Counted from the stretch's first letter, positions 16,048 to 24,454 are shown. The stretch is DNA of 52,423 nt from Nocardioides psychrotolerans (GCF_900113685.1 NZ_FOQG01000023.1:1-52423), one strand, 5' to 3'. Program-made: numbers and translations. The notes: generated by a model from the letters alone, not told the origin.

Positions 16048-18242
16048 GAGATCAGCTCCAGAGGTCGTACGACGGCGTCCAGGTCGACCAGGTCGGTCAC
16101 TCGGTCCTGCACGACTGCCGAGCCCAGCACGCCGGCGCGCCGGCCCACATCGGTGGTGACGATGGCCTCGTCGACCACGTCGAGCACCCGGTCGATGACG
16201 ATCCCGACCCGGCGACCGTTCTCCTCGTGGACGACCACGGAGATCTGCTCGCGCTCACCGGGGGTGTCCTGAAGGCCGATGGCTGGAGCGAGTCGGAGGA
16301 GCCGGAGGATCCCGTCGCGGTACTGGACGACCTCGCTGGAGCCGGAGCGCTCGATGCGGGAGGAGTCGAACTCCTCCAACCGCGAGACCGCGGTCAGCGG
16401 CAGGGCTGCCCGGCGGCCGTTGGCGACCTCCAGCACCAGGAGCGCCTGGCTGCCGACGTCAGCGCTCACGGTCGAGGTGTCGGTGAACTCGGTGGGCGTC
16501 AGCGCCCGGACGCGGGCGATGCCGCCCACGTCGAGGATCAGCGCCACCTGGCCGTCGCCCATGATCGTCGCGCCGGCGTAGACGGGCAGCGCCTTGAGCT
16601 GGCGACCGATGGGCTTGACCACGATCTCCTGGGTGTCGTGCACCTCGGCGACACAGAGCCCGAAGCGGATGTCGTCGGCCTGCACGACCACGACCGTGAG
16701 GGCGTCGGTCTCCGGGCGCTGCCCGGTGAGGGTCTCACCGAGCGAGACCAGCGGCAGCAGCCGACCGCGCAGACGCAGGACAGGGGCGCCGGCCAACGTC
16801 TCCACGCTGTCGCGCAGGTCCTGGCCCTCGAGGCGCACGAGCTCGACGAGGTTGGCCTGCGGGATGGCGTAGCGCTCGCCGCCCTCGGCGACGACGAGGG
16901 CCGGGATGATGGCCAGCGTGAGCGGGATCCGCACGCGGCAGGTGGTGCCCGCTCCGACGGTGCTGAGGATGTCGACGCTGCCGCCGATGCGCTCGATATT
17001 GGTGCGTACGACGTCCATGCCGACACCTCGTCCGGAGACGTTGGTGACCGCGGCCGCGGTGGAGAAGCCGGCGCGGAAGATCAGGTCGAGCACCTCGCGG
17101 GGCTCCATGCGGGCGAACGCCTCCCGGGTGATGACGCCGCGCGACACCGCCGCCTCGCCGATCTTGACCGGGTCGATGCCGGCCCCGTCGTCGTCGATCT
17201 CGACGACCACCTGGCCGCTCTCGTGGTAGGCGCGCAGGTGCAGGCGCCCCGCGGGTGACTTGCCGGCCGCCACCCGTACGTCGCGCGGCTCGAGGCCGTG
17301 GTCGAGTGCGTTGCGGACCAGGTGCGCGAGGGGGCCCTTGAGCGCCTCGAGCAGCGAGCGGTCCAGCTCGGTGTCGTGGCCCTCCATCTCGAGCTCGACC
17401 TCGCGACCGAGCTGGTGGGCGAGGTCCCGAACGATGCGCGGCATCTTCGACCAGACCTGGGCCATGGGCTGCATGCGCGTGCGCATGACGTCCTCCTGGA
17501 GCTCGCTGGCCACGAGGTTCAGTCGTTGCGCGGCGCGGACGAGCTCGATGTCGTCGGAGGCCTCGGCACGCTGGAGGATCTGGTTGCGGGTCAGGACGAG
17601 CTCGCCCACGAGCTGGACGAGGCTGTCGAGGAGCTCGATGTCGACCCGTACCGAGGAGTCCACGACCCCCCGCTTCTCGGTTCCGTCCGCCGGCTCCTCC
17701 GCCACGGCGGGGGCAGGGGCCGGGGCAGCGGCCGGCTCGGCAGCCACCAGCGGCAGGCGGTCCTCGACCACCTCGGGCTCAGGCTCCGGGGTCAGCTCGA
17801 CGACGGGCTCAGGCTCCGGGGTCAGCTCGGCGACGGGGGCCGGAGCGGCCTCGCCGTCGAGGACCCGCTGCAGGGCGGCGACGACCACGTCGACGTCCAC
17901 GGTCGGGTCGGTGTCGAGCCCGTTGCGCTCGACCCCCTCCAGGAGGGCCCGGACCGTGTCGACCATCGACAGCAGGACATGGGTGACCTCGACGTCCATC
18001 GTCATCTTGCCGTCGCGCAACTGGGACAGCAGGTTCTCACCGACGTGGGTCAGGCTCTCGAGGCGGTGGAACGCCAGGAAGCCGCTGGTCCCCTTGATCG
18101 TGTGGATGGTGCGGAAGACGCTGGAGAGGAGCTCACGCGATCCCGGGGAGCGCTCGAGCTCCACCAGGTCACGGTCGAGGTGGTCCAGGTTCTCGTGGCT
18201 CTCCACGAGGAACTCCTGGATGATCTCGGCGTCGTCGTTCAT
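16044..18242 (-). CDS. cheA: Chemotaxis histidine kinase CheA with two CheW-like domains
   Basis: CheA phosphorylates CheY and CheB in response to receptor state. Domains in order: HPt (1-105, phospho-His47 in TIHTIKGTSGF); a Pro/Glu linker with two TPEPEP repeats (138-190) in place of a clear P2 domain; P3 dimerisation (198-262); the ATPase domain with HLVRNALDHGLEPRD (308-322), DDDGAGIDP (350-358) and GRGVGMDVV (404-412); a CheW-like P5 (about 445-580); and a second, degenerate CheW-like domain (about 596-732, LVLEVANGRRAALPLTAVSR and VGIVIDRVLDVVDEAIVTTD). A FliA-type promoter precedes it. Confidence 0.93.
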   Translation of the reverse strand: MNDDAEIIQEFLVESHENLDHLDRDLVELERSPGSRELLSSVFRTIHTIKGTSGFLAFHRLESLTHVGENLLSQLRDGKMTMDVEVTHVLLSMVDTVRALLEGVERNGLDTDPTVDVDVVVAALQRVLDGEAAPAPVAELTPEPEPVVELTPEPEPEVVEDRLPLVAAEPAAAPAPAPAVAEEPADGTEKRGVVDSSVRVDIELLDSLVQLVGELVLTRNQILQRAEASDDIELVRAAQRLNLVASELQEDVMRTRMQPMAQVWSKMPRIVRDLAHQLGREVELEMEGHDTELDRSLLEALKGPLAHLVRNALDHGLEPRDVRVAAGKSPAGRLHLRAYHESGQVVVEIDDDGAGIDPVKIGEAAVSRGVITREAFARMEPREVLDLIFRAGFSTAAAVTNVSGRGVGMDVVRTNIERIGGSVDILSTVGAGTTCRVRIPLTLAIIPALVVAEGGERYAIPQANLVELVRLEGQDLRDSVETLAGAPVLRLRGRLLPLVSLGETLTGQRPETDALTVVVVQADDIRFGLCVAEVHDTQEIVVKPIGRQLKALPVYAGATIMGDGQVALILDVGGIARVRALTPTEFTDTSTVSADVGSQALLVLEVANGRRAALPLTAVSRLEEFDSSRIERSGSSEVVQYRDGILRLLRLAPAIGLQDTPGEREQISVVVHEENGRRVGIVIDRVLDVVDEAIVTTDVGRRAGVLGSAVVQDRVTDLVDLDAVVRPLELIS

Positions 18243-18279
18243 GGGTCCTCCCCCTGCGCTCGGAGCGCGTTGGAGGTCC

Positions 18280-18306
18280 CATCGGCCCCGGCAGCGGGGA
18301 GTTGAG
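18280..18306 (-). promoter_or_regulatory. FliA-type promoter of cheA
   Basis: On the minus strand CTCAAC-N15-CCGATG, ending 37 nt before the cheA ATG. It has the same spacing and halves as the motifs upstream of fliC, cheB, cheR, flgB, flbD, fliM and flhA. Confidence 0.7.
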
Positions 18307-18316
18307 CGATCCGGGG

Positions 18317-18337
18317 CGGCCCTCGGACGGAGGGCCG
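18317..18337 (-). terminator. Hairpin terminator candidate after csrA
   Basis: CGGCCCTC and GAGGGCCG form an 8-bp stem with a 5-nt loop, 7 nt past the csrA stop and just before the cheA promoter. There is no U-tract, as is common in high-GC actinobacteria. Confidence 0.5.
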
Positions 18338-18344
18338 GGCTGGT

Positions 18345-18581
18345 CTACTCCGGACGGTTGCGCAGCGCCTCGGCGAGCGACGCGACGGCCTGCTCGCTGG
18401 GCGACGCGGCGTCGCGGTTGCTGGACTCCAGGGCCTCGAGCAGCTCGGCGCGGTGGACCGCGACCGAGCGGGGCGCGTCGATCCCGACGCGCACGACGTC
18501 GCCTCGGACCTCAAGGATCGTGATGGTCACGTTGTCCCCGACGACGACGCTCTCTCCGGCGCGGCGACTCAGTACCAGCAT
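18345..18581 (-). CDS. csrA: Carbon storage regulator CsrA
   Basis: CsrA is an RNA-binding dimer that blocks translation at GGA sites. The 78-aa product starts MLVLSRRAGESVVVGDNVTI, continues TILEVRGDVVRVGIDAPRSV and AVHRAELLEAL, which is the canonical core including the C-terminal helix start. A 30-residue tail is Ser/Ala/Glu-rich. ATG 18581 is certain because the MLVLSR start is invariant. It follows fliW, whose product normally sequesters CsrA. A matching RNA target is visible in the fliC leader. Confidence 0.93.
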   Translation of the reverse strand: MLVLSRRAGESVVVGDNVTITILEVRGDVVRVGIDAPRSVAVHRAELLEALESSNRDAASPSEQAVASLAEALRNRPE

Positions 18582-18660
18582 GGCGCCCACGCTACCGCTC
18601 AGCCGGGCGTACGGCGGGCACGTCCCGCACCGCCGTGCGTCACCGGGCGCGTCCCGGGCC

Positions 18661-18688
18661 GGATGACGGGCCGGATGACGGGCCGGAT
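18661..18688. repeat. Tandem 12-bp repeat after fliW
   Basis: GGATGACGGGCC occurs twice (18661-18672, 18673-18684), then starts a third time and runs into the fliW stop codon. It lies between fliW and csrA. No function is apparent. Confidence 0.6.
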
Positions 18689-19104
18689 CAGCCGAGCAGC
18701 GGGGTGCTGACGGAGAGCGCCGGGTCGTCGAGGATGACCTGGCGCGCCTTGCGGGTGACGGTGTTGACCAGCACGGGGGCGGCCAGGTTGGCGGTGGTGC
18801 TTCCCAGCGAGTCACCGGCGTTGAGCACGACCAGCACGAGCACGTCGTCGGCGGAGGTGATCTCCAGCTCGGCGACGGTCGCGTCGTCGACGACGGGGGC
18901 GTAGTCAGGGAAGAACGCCGACGGCGGCAGCACGAGGAACCTCAGGTCCGGGTCCTCCAAGGAGCGCAGGGCACAGAGCACGCTCGCGGCGCCGGACCCG
19001 GCCTCGGACCCGCCGACGCTGTCGAGCTGCACGAGCGCGAACTGCCGCAGGTCCGGGAAGCCCGGCAGCGGCTGGACGAGCTCGATCACGGGGATGTCGG
19101 GCAT
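18688..19104 (-). CDS. fliW: Flagellar assembly factor FliW
   Basis: FliW binds flagellin or CsrA, so that flagellin is translated only while FliW is free to hold CsrA. The 138-aa product reads IPVIELVQPLPGFPDLRQFA, then LEDPDLRFLVLPPSAFFPDY and VVDDATVAELEITSADDVLV, with LVNTVTRKARQVIL near the end. This matches the FliW pattern of a PGFP turn followed by a DLxFxVxxP strand. ATG 19104 is preceded by AGGAG at 6 nt. Its place next to csrA is the usual pairing. Confidence 0.88.
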   Translation of the reverse strand: MPDIPVIELVQPLPGFPDLRQFALVQLDSVGGSEAGSGAASVLCALRSLEDPDLRFLVLPPSAFFPDYAPVVDDATVAELEITSADDVLVLVVLNAGDSLGSTTANLAAPVLVNTVTRKARQVILDDPALSVSTPLLG

Positions 19105-19136
19105 GGGTCTCCTGAGGGCGGTGGCAGCACTCCGGA

Positions 19137-20027
19137 TCATCGCAGAAAGTCCAACAGGCTCGGCTGCATGACGCGGGCCGTCGCGGCGAGGGCCGCCTGG
19201 TAGGCGACCTCCTGCATCCTCAGGTCGACCATCGCCCGGGGCAGGTCGGTGTTCTCCACCTCGGAGAGTGAGGTCGTGAGGTCCAGGACCGCGTCGCGGC
19301 CGCGCTGGGCGGCCTGCTCGATCCGGGAGTAGCGGGCACCCGCGGTGGCCCGGGCCGAGCCCAGGTCCTCCAGCCGGCCCTCCAGGGCACCCAGACCCGA
19401 ACGGATCCCAGGCGTGTCACCGGTGCGCAGCGCGAGGACCAGCGCGTCGAGGTCGTCGAAGAGCGACGCACCGTCGGGGCCCACGACGTCGGTGCCGAGC
19501 ACGTCGACCCGCACCTTCACGCCGTCGGCGATGGTGCGGTTGACCGCCCCCGGCACCCCCACGAAGGCACCCGAGGCGTCGAAGGCCGACGACCCGGAGG
19601 TCACGCCCCCGAAGATCGGGCGGCCGAGGTAGGTGGTGTTGCCGGCCGAGACGAGACCGTCTCGGATCTGCTCGACCTCCGTGGCAAGGGCCTCGCGGGC
19701 GGCCTGCGAGGTGGTGCCGGAGCTCGCGCCCTGGAGGCCGAGCTCGCGCGCCCGACGTACCTGGTCGGTCATGCCGCCCAGGGTCGCGTCGACGACGCCG
19801 AGCCAGCCGACGCCGTCCTCGGCGTTGCGGACGAACTGCGTCTGGTCGGCGATCGAGGAGCGCATCCGCATGGCGGCGGTGGTCTGCGTGGGCGAGTCGG
19901 AGGGACGGTTGAGCACCCTCCCGGTGGAGATCTGCTCCTGCACCTTGGCCAGCCGGGAGAGGCCGAGCTGCAGCGAGCCGACCGAGCGGTCGCTGAGCAT
20001 GTTCTGGGTGACGCGCATGGTGGTCAT
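19137..20027 (-). CDS. flgL: Flagellar hook-filament junction protein FlgL (HAP3)
   Basis: FlgL links the hook, through FlgK, to the flagellin filament. The 296-aa product has a flagellin-like N-terminus (MRVTQNMLSDRSVGSLQLGL, then LSRLAKVQEQISTGRVLNRP) and the C-terminal heptad helix NTDLPRAMVDLRMQEVAYQA, then ALAATARVMQPSLLDFLR. Its ATG overlaps the flgK stop by one base (TGATG). Confidence 0.92.
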   Translation of the reverse strand: MTTMRVTQNMLSDRSVGSLQLGLSRLAKVQEQISTGRVLNRPSDSPTQTTAAMRMRSSIADQTQFVRNAEDGVGWLGVVDATLGGMTDQVRRARELGLQGASSGTTSQAAREALATEVEQIRDGLVSAGNTTYLGRPIFGGVTSGSSAFDASGAFVGVPGAVNRTIADGVKVRVDVLGTDVVGPDGASLFDDLDALVLALRTGDTPGIRSGLGALEGRLEDLGSARATAGARYSRIEQAAQRGRDAVLDLTTSLSEVENTDLPRAMVDLRMQEVAYQAALAATARVMQPSLLDFLR

Positions 20028-21421
20028 CAGCGCAGCAGTCCTGTCCTGTTGATGAGGGTGTCGAGCACGGAGTCCATGACGCTCATGACGCGTGAGGCCG
20101 CCTCGTAGGCGCGTTGGGCCTGGAGCATGGAGACCGTCTCCTCGTCGAGGTTGACCCCCGAGAGCTGCTCGCGGGCGCCGTCGACCTGGTTGGTCAGGAG
20201 GCTCTGCGAGACCGCGAGCCGCTGCACCGAGGCCACCTCGGTGCCGAAGCCGTTGACGAGGCGTTGGTAGTCGCCGTCCGCGGGACCGGTCACCCCGAGC
20301 AGGTCGGCGTTGGACCCGTCGAGCCCTCCGCCGGTGATGCCCGACGCGGCCACCGAGGCCGGGTCGGTCAGCGCGACCGTGATCGTGCCGGCCGCATCGG
20401 CCGCGTTGTAGGAGAAGAGTGGCTGACCGGCGGTCCCGCCGAGGTCGTAGCCGGCCGCGTGCTGGGCGTTGACCGTGTCGGCCAGGGTGCGGGCGACGGC
20501 GCTCAGCCCGTCGGCGTACGCCGGGAGCGTCGTGGTCAGCAGGTCGGCGACGGCGCCGACCTCGCCCCGCAGCCCGGTCGGCACGGGGACGCTCGTGGCG
20601 CCCGTGACGACGGTGAAGCCGACGGGCTGACCGTCGTCGCCGCCGCTCGGGGTCACGCCACCGGAGATGACGAAGGCGCCCGCGTCCTTGCCTGTCACCA
20701 GGGCGACCCCGCCGACCGTGACGTCGAGCCCGCCGTCGGTGCGCACGGTGGCGACGGAGCCGGTGAGCTCGGAGAGCCGGAGCGCGAGCTGGTCGCGCTG
20801 GTCGAGCAGGGTGCCGGCGTCGGTGCCGTTGAGCTTGGCGACCGCGACGTTGGCGTTGGTCGAGGCGAGGTCGGAGGCGACGGTGTTGACCTCGCTCACC
20901 ATCGCCTGCAGGCGGAAGCGCTGGTCGGACTGCTCGGAGGCGATGTTGGTGGCCTGGTTGCGCAGCGCCCCGGCGAGGGTCTCGGCGCGGGCGAGCAGCT
21001 GGCCGCGGGCGGCGTCACCCCCGGGGTTGTTGGCCAGGTCGTGCCAGCTCGAGCGGAAGTCCGCCATCGCGGCGGCCACCCCGTTATCCCCGGGCTCGCC
21101 GATGCCGCTCTCGACCCGCTGAAGCACACCGGCGCGCACGTCGAGATAGCTCTGGGCGCCGTGCTCCCGGCGCGCGCGGGCGTCGAGGAAGCTGTCGACC
21201 ATGCGCTCGGTCGCGCCGGTCGCGACCCCACCACCGACGCCGTCGTAGCGCGACCACATGGCCGGCTGGACCGGGGCACCGATGGCTTCGCCCCCGACCC
21301 GCCGCCGGGCGTAGCCCTCGGTGGTCGCGTTGGCGATGTTGTTGGCCGCCACGTCCATGGCGACGCGGTTGAAGCGCAGCGCGGTCAGCGCCGTGTTGAG
21401 CGAGGACAGGGTCCCGGCCAC
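20027..21421 (-). CDS. flgK: Flagellar hook-associated protein FlgK (HAP1)
   Basis: The 464-aa product caps the hook and receives FlgL. Its N-terminus LSSLNTALTALRFNRVAMDV then AANNIANATTEGYARR is the rod/hook family signature. The C-terminus contains SGVNLDEETVSMLQAQRAYE then AASRVMSVMDSVLDTLI, the FlgK D0 helix. GTG 21421 lies 1 nt after the flgN stop and gives the standard start MAGTLSSLNTAL. The mid region (residues 200-400) is beta-rich and variable as expected. Confidence 0.93.
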   Translation of the reverse strand: MAGTLSSLNTALTALRFNRVAMDVAANNIANATTEGYARRRVGGEAIGAPVQPAMWSRYDGVGGGVATGATERMVDSFLDARARREHGAQSYLDVRAGVLQRVESGIGEPGDNGVAAAMADFRSSWHDLANNPGGDAARGQLLARAETLAGALRNQATNIASEQSDQRFRLQAMVSEVNTVASDLASTNANVAVAKLNGTDAGTLLDQRDQLALRLSELTGSVATVRTDGGLDVTVGGVALVTGKDAGAFVISGGVTPSGGDDGQPVGFTVVTGATSVPVPTGLRGEVGAVADLLTTTLPAYADGLSAVARTLADTVNAQHAAGYDLGGTAGQPLFSYNAADAAGTITVALTDPASVAASGITGGGLDGSNADLLGVTGPADGDYQRLVNGFGTEVASVQRLAVSQSLLTNQVDGAREQLSGVNLDEETVSMLQAQRAYEAASRVMSVMDSVLDTLINRTGLLR

Positions 21422-21422
21422 G

Positions 21423-21899
21423 TCACAGCCTCCGATCGACCAGCCGCCGGGCCGGCGCACTGACGACTGCGGACCCGTCCGGGCTGTAGCTGTCGGTGGC
21501 GTCACCGATGGTCAGGAGCGCCTCACGGGCGGCCCGATAGCCGCTGGTGATGAGGTCACGATTGGTGTCGGCGAGCGCCTCCACCTCGGCCGTCATCTTC
21601 ACGAAAGCATCACGGTGGTCGATGAGGATCGAGCGCCAGGGCTCGTCGACCGACTCGGCGAGGGCGCGCAGCGACGGGCGGGAGGACAGCCCGGAGGCGG
21701 CAGCCGCCTCGTCGGCGGCGACCGCGCGCAGGACCTCGGTCTCGCGCAGCAGCTCCAGCACCGACTCCACCTCCTGGGCGGCACGCATCAGCCAGTGCGA
21801 ACGGGCGTTGGCCAGCACCATCTGCTCCACCTCCAGCTTGTAGAGCAGCAGTCCGAGCAGCTCACGCTCACGCCAGAGGATCAAGGAGAGCTTTTCCAT
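21423..21899 (-). CDS. flgN: FlgN-like export chaperone for FlgK/FlgL
   Basis: The 158-aa product is almost all helical: MEKLSLILWRERELLGLLLY, KLEVEQMVLANARSHWLMRA, then AQEVESVLELLRETEVLRAV. Length, helicity and position immediately before flgK fit FlgN, which holds FlgK and FlgL before export. ATG 21899 has AAGGAGG about 10 nt upstream. The C-terminus ends in an Arg-rich tail. The gene is first in the flgN-flgK-flgL-fliW-csrA operon. Confidence 0.8.
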   Translation of the reverse strand: MEKLSLILWRERELLGLLLYKLEVEQMVLANARSHWLMRAAQEVESVLELLRETEVLRAVAADEAAAASGLSSRPSLRALAESVDEPWRSILIDHRDAFVKMTAEVEALADTNRDLITSGYRAAREALLTIGDATDSYSPDGSAVVSAPARRLVDRRL

Positions 21900-21947
21900 C
21901 GCGACCGCGCCTCCTTCCTCACCTGTAGCGGAGTCCGACAGCACTCC

Positions 21948-21975
21948 TATCGGCTGCCTCCCCGCCAGGTCTGAG
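21948..21975 (-). promoter_or_regulatory. FliA-type promoter of the flgN operon (N16 variant)
   Basis: On the minus strand CTCAGA-N16-CCGATA, with the -10 half extended to GCCGATAG, the closest in the window to the classical sigma-28 GCCGATAA. It ends 48 nt before the flgN ATG. The spacer is one base longer than in the other copies. Confidence 0.6.
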
Positions 21976-22159
21976 GACTTCCCCGGATCGGCCTCACCAG
22001 TGCGTGGGGGGCACGAAACCAGTGCCGATGTACTACTAAGAGCCCGTTTCTGGGGTGGCTCCTAGTCATATCGGGCCACTCCGGGTGGGCCCGGTCGTCA
22101 CGACCTTCATGCCCGTCTTCACACTTCCTTCATCCTCCACGCAGGGTCAGGATGAGCAT

Positions 22160-23005
22160 GTGAGCCAGACAACAGCCAGCTACGAAGCAGCCGACGCCCT
22201 TGCCGTCGAGAACATCGCCCTCGTCGGTCACATCGTCCGCGAGACGATGTCACGCGTGCCGTCCCACGTGAACCGCGAGGACCTGAGCTCGGCCGGCATG
22301 ATGGCCCTGGTCAAGGCGTCGCGAGCGTTCGAGGCGGACCGTGGTGTCCCCTTCGTCCGCTACGCCGCCACCCGCATCCGGGGCGCGATCCTCGACGAGC
22401 TGCGGGGCATCGACTGGGCGTCGCGCGCCGTGCGCCGTCGCAGCCGGGACCTGGACTCCACCCGCGCGCAGCTGGCCGTCGCCCTCGGCCGCAGCGCCTC
22501 CAACGCCGAGGTCGCCTCGGCCCTCGGCATCCCGATCGCCGAGGTGGAGGGCAACGACGAGGACATCGCCCGGGCCAACGTGCTCTCGCTCCAGGGCACG
22601 ACCGAGGCCGGCCTCGTCGACACCCTGGTCAGCCCGACGGCCGGGCCCGAGGACATGCTCGAGCACCGCGAGCGCCTGCAGTACCTCGTCGAGGCCATCG
22701 ACGAGCTGCCCGATCGGCTGCGGGTCGTGGTGACCGAGTACTTCCTCGCCGAGCGCCCCATGGCCGAGATCGCCGCCGAGCTCGACGTGTCGGAGTCGCG
22801 GGTCTCGCAGATCCGGGCCGAGGCCCTGGTCCTGCTCCGCGACGCCCTCAACACCGCGCTCGACCCGGCCCTGGTGGCCCCCCACCCGCGCCCCGAAGGA
22901 TGCGCGGCCCGTCGTCGCGACGGCTACTTCGCCGCCGTGGTCGAGCGCCACGCTGCCGGCCCCCAGCGCGGCGGCCTGAAGCAGCGCCTCGACGCCACCG
23001 GCTGA
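22160..23005 (+). CDS. fliA: RNA polymerase sigma factor FliA (sigma-28)
   Basis: FliA directs polymerase to late flagellar and chemotaxis promoters. The 281-aa product has region 2 (VNREDLSSAGMMALVKASRA, FVRYAATRIRGAILDELRGI, DWASRAVRRRSRDL), region 3 (LGRSASNAEVASALGI) and region 4 (IDELPDRLRVVVTEYFLAER, MAEIAAELDVSESRVSQIRA). DELRGIDWASRxVR is specific to the FliA/WhiG group. I start at GTG 22160, preceded by AGGATG; the open frame goes back to 22055 without family similarity. A C-terminal extension of about 35 Arg/His-rich residues is unusual. No copy of the CTCA-N15-CGAT motif at correct spacing precedes it, so it may be under another sigma factor. Confidence 0.9.
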   Translation: MSQTTASYEAADALAVENIALVGHIVRETMSRVPSHVNREDLSSAGMMALVKASRAFEADRGVPFVRYAATRIRGAILDELRGIDWASRAVRRRSRDLDSTRAQLAVALGRSASNAEVASALGIPIAEVEGNDEDIARANVLSLQGTTEAGLVDTLVSPTAGPEDMLEHRERLQYLVEAIDELPDRLRVVVTEYFLAERPMAEIAAELDVSESRVSQIRAEALVLLRDALNTALDPALVAPHPRPEGCAARRRDGYFAAVVERHAAGPQRGGLKQRLDATG

Positions 23006-23038
23006 CCGCACCTCCTGCCCACCGGCTCACTCACCGAC

Positions 23039-23072
23039 CCGGCCCGCTCCTCGATTCCGAGGCGCGGGCCGG
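23039..23072 (+). terminator. Hairpin terminator of fliA
   Basis: A two-part stem: CCGGCCCGC (23039-23047) pairs with GCGGGCCGG (23064-23072), and inside it CCTCG pairs with CGAGG around an ATTC loop, with one T-C mismatch between. It lies 34 nt past the fliA stop and isolates fliA from fliC. Confidence 0.7.
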
Positions 23073-23111
23073 TGCTCGTTGCGGGCCGGCCAATAATCGG
23101 TAGGGGTTTTC

Positions 23112-23138
23112 CTCAGGCCCGGGGGGCGGGGGTCGATC
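23112..23138 (+). promoter_or_regulatory. FliA-type promoter of fliC
   Basis: CTCAGG-N15-TCGATC with an almost pure G/C spacer. It ends 58 nt before the flagellin ATG, leaving a leader of about 50 nt that holds the CsrA-type hairpin. Confidence 0.7.
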
Positions 23139-23148
23139 TGGATGCCAC

Positions 23149-23168
23149 GGAGTCCACGGACGGACTCC
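23149..23168 (+). promoter_or_regulatory. CsrA-type binding hairpin in the fliC leader
   Basis: GGAGTCC (23149-23155) and GGACTCC (23162-23168) form a perfect 7-bp stem. The loop is ACGGAC, which presents the ANGGA recognised by CsrA. A second GGA lies in the Shine-Dalgarno (ACCAGGAGGG, about 23180-23190). Two GGA sites, one in an upstream hairpin loop and one at the ribosome site, is the layout of the Bacillus hag leader. csrA and fliW are encoded about 4 kb away. Confidence 0.6.
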
Positions 23169-23196
23169 AGTAGGACTCATACCAGGAGGGAACATC

Positions 23197-24324
23197 ATGA
23201 GCCTTCGCATCAACCAGAACATCGACGCCTTCAACTCGTACCGCAACCTGTCGGTCACCCAGGGGCAGATGTCCAAGTCACTCGAGAAGCTGTCCAGCGG
23301 CTTCCGCATCAACCGTGCCGCCGACGACGCTGCCGGCCTGGCCATCTCCGAGGGCCTGCGCTCGCAGGCCGGCGGTCTCAAGGTCGCCGTCCGCAACGCC
23401 CAGGACGGCATCTCGGTCGTGCAGACCGCGGAAGGCGCGCTGACCGAGGTCCACTCGGTCCTCCAGCGCATGCGTGACCTGGCCGTCCAGGCCGGTAACG
23501 ACACGAACAACGCCGACGCCCGCACCGCGATCGCCGGCGAGGCCACGCAGCTCCAGTCGGAGCTGACGCGGATCTCGGGTGCCACCAACTTCAACGGCAC
23601 CAAGCTCCTCGACGGCTCGGCCAACACCCTGGAGTTCCAGGTCGGTGCCGGCTCCTCGTCGGGCGACAACACCATCTCGTTCAACTTCGACACCGCCGAC
23701 GTCGCCGCGGTCGCCACCGCCCTCTCCACGGGTGGCGGCAACGAGTACGCCGTGGTCACGCCGACCGCGGTCACGGGCAACTGGACGTTCACGACCACGG
23801 GCGTCGCTGCGACGTCCACGGTCGCCATGGGCGCGGCCGGCAGCCTCGACACCGTCCACCAGGTCGCGGACAAGCTCAACGGCGACTCCGGCTTCGCCGC
23901 CAGCTTCCGGGCGACGGTCAACCAGGACAACGAGCTCGTCGTCAACGCCACCAACGGCGGCACGCTGGCCACGACCGCCCCGGGCACCGGTGGTGCTGCG
24001 GGCGCGGCCGTCGCCGGTGGCATCTCGTTCAACACCGCCTCCAACGCCCGCAACGCGATCGACGCCATCGACACGCAGATCAAGGCGGTCTCCACCGCTC
24101 GCGCCAACCTGGGCTCGGTGCAGAACCGGTTCGAGCACACCATCAACAACCTCAACGTGGCCATCGAGAACACCTCGGCCGCCGAGAGCCGGATCCGCGA
24201 CACCGACATGGCCCAGGAGATGATGCAGTTCACCCGGGCGCAGATCCTGTCGCAGGCCGGCACCGCGATGCTCGCCCAGGCCAACTCTGCCCCGCAGAGC
24301 GTCCTGAGCCTGCTGCGAGGCTGA
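23197..24324 (+). CDS. fliC: Flagellin
   Basis: The 375-aa filament subunit has both conserved ends: MSLRINQNIDAFNSYRNLSV, then LEKLSSGFRINRAADDAAGL and AISEGLRSQAGGLKVAVRNA at the N-terminus (D0/D1), and RANLGSVQNRFEHTINNLNV, ENTSAAESRIRDTDMAQEMM, FTRAQILSQAGTAMLAQANS and PQSVLSLLRG at the C-terminus. The middle (about residues 155-285) is a short Thr/Ala/Val-rich variable domain. AGGAGGG precedes the ATG. It is flanked by its own promoter and terminator, so it is monocistronic, and it is the only flagellin gene in the window. Confidence 0.97.
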   Translation: MSLRINQNIDAFNSYRNLSVTQGQMSKSLEKLSSGFRINRAADDAAGLAISEGLRSQAGGLKVAVRNAQDGISVVQTAEGALTEVHSVLQRMRDLAVQAGNDTNNADARTAIAGEATQLQSELTRISGATNFNGTKLLDGSANTLEFQVGAGSSSGDNTISFNFDTADVAAVATALSTGGGNEYAVVTPTAVTGNWTFTTTGVAATSTVAMGAAGSLDTVHQVADKLNGDSGFAASFRATVNQDNELVVNATNGGTLATTAPGTGGAAGAAVAGGISFNTASNARNAIDAIDTQIKAVSTARANLGSVQNRFEHTINNLNVAIENTSAAESRIRDTDMAQEMMQFTRAQILSQAGTAMLAQANSAPQSVLSLLRG

Positions 24325-24330
24325 TCGCAC

Positions 24331-24355
24331 GGCCCCGGACCATCGGTCCGGGGCC
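24331..24355 (+). terminator. Hairpin terminator of fliC
   Basis: GGCCCCGGACC and GGTCCGGGGCC form a perfect 11-bp stem around the loop ATC, starting 6 nt after the flagellin stop. No U-tract follows. Confidence 0.85.
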
Positions 24356-24454
24356 TCTGCGGCAGCACCGCACCATCCATCGTCCGGGTGAGGGCGGGCA
24401 CCCCCCCAGCTCGCCCCCACCCGGAACGCCACATCTGCAGGGCAGGAGGACATC

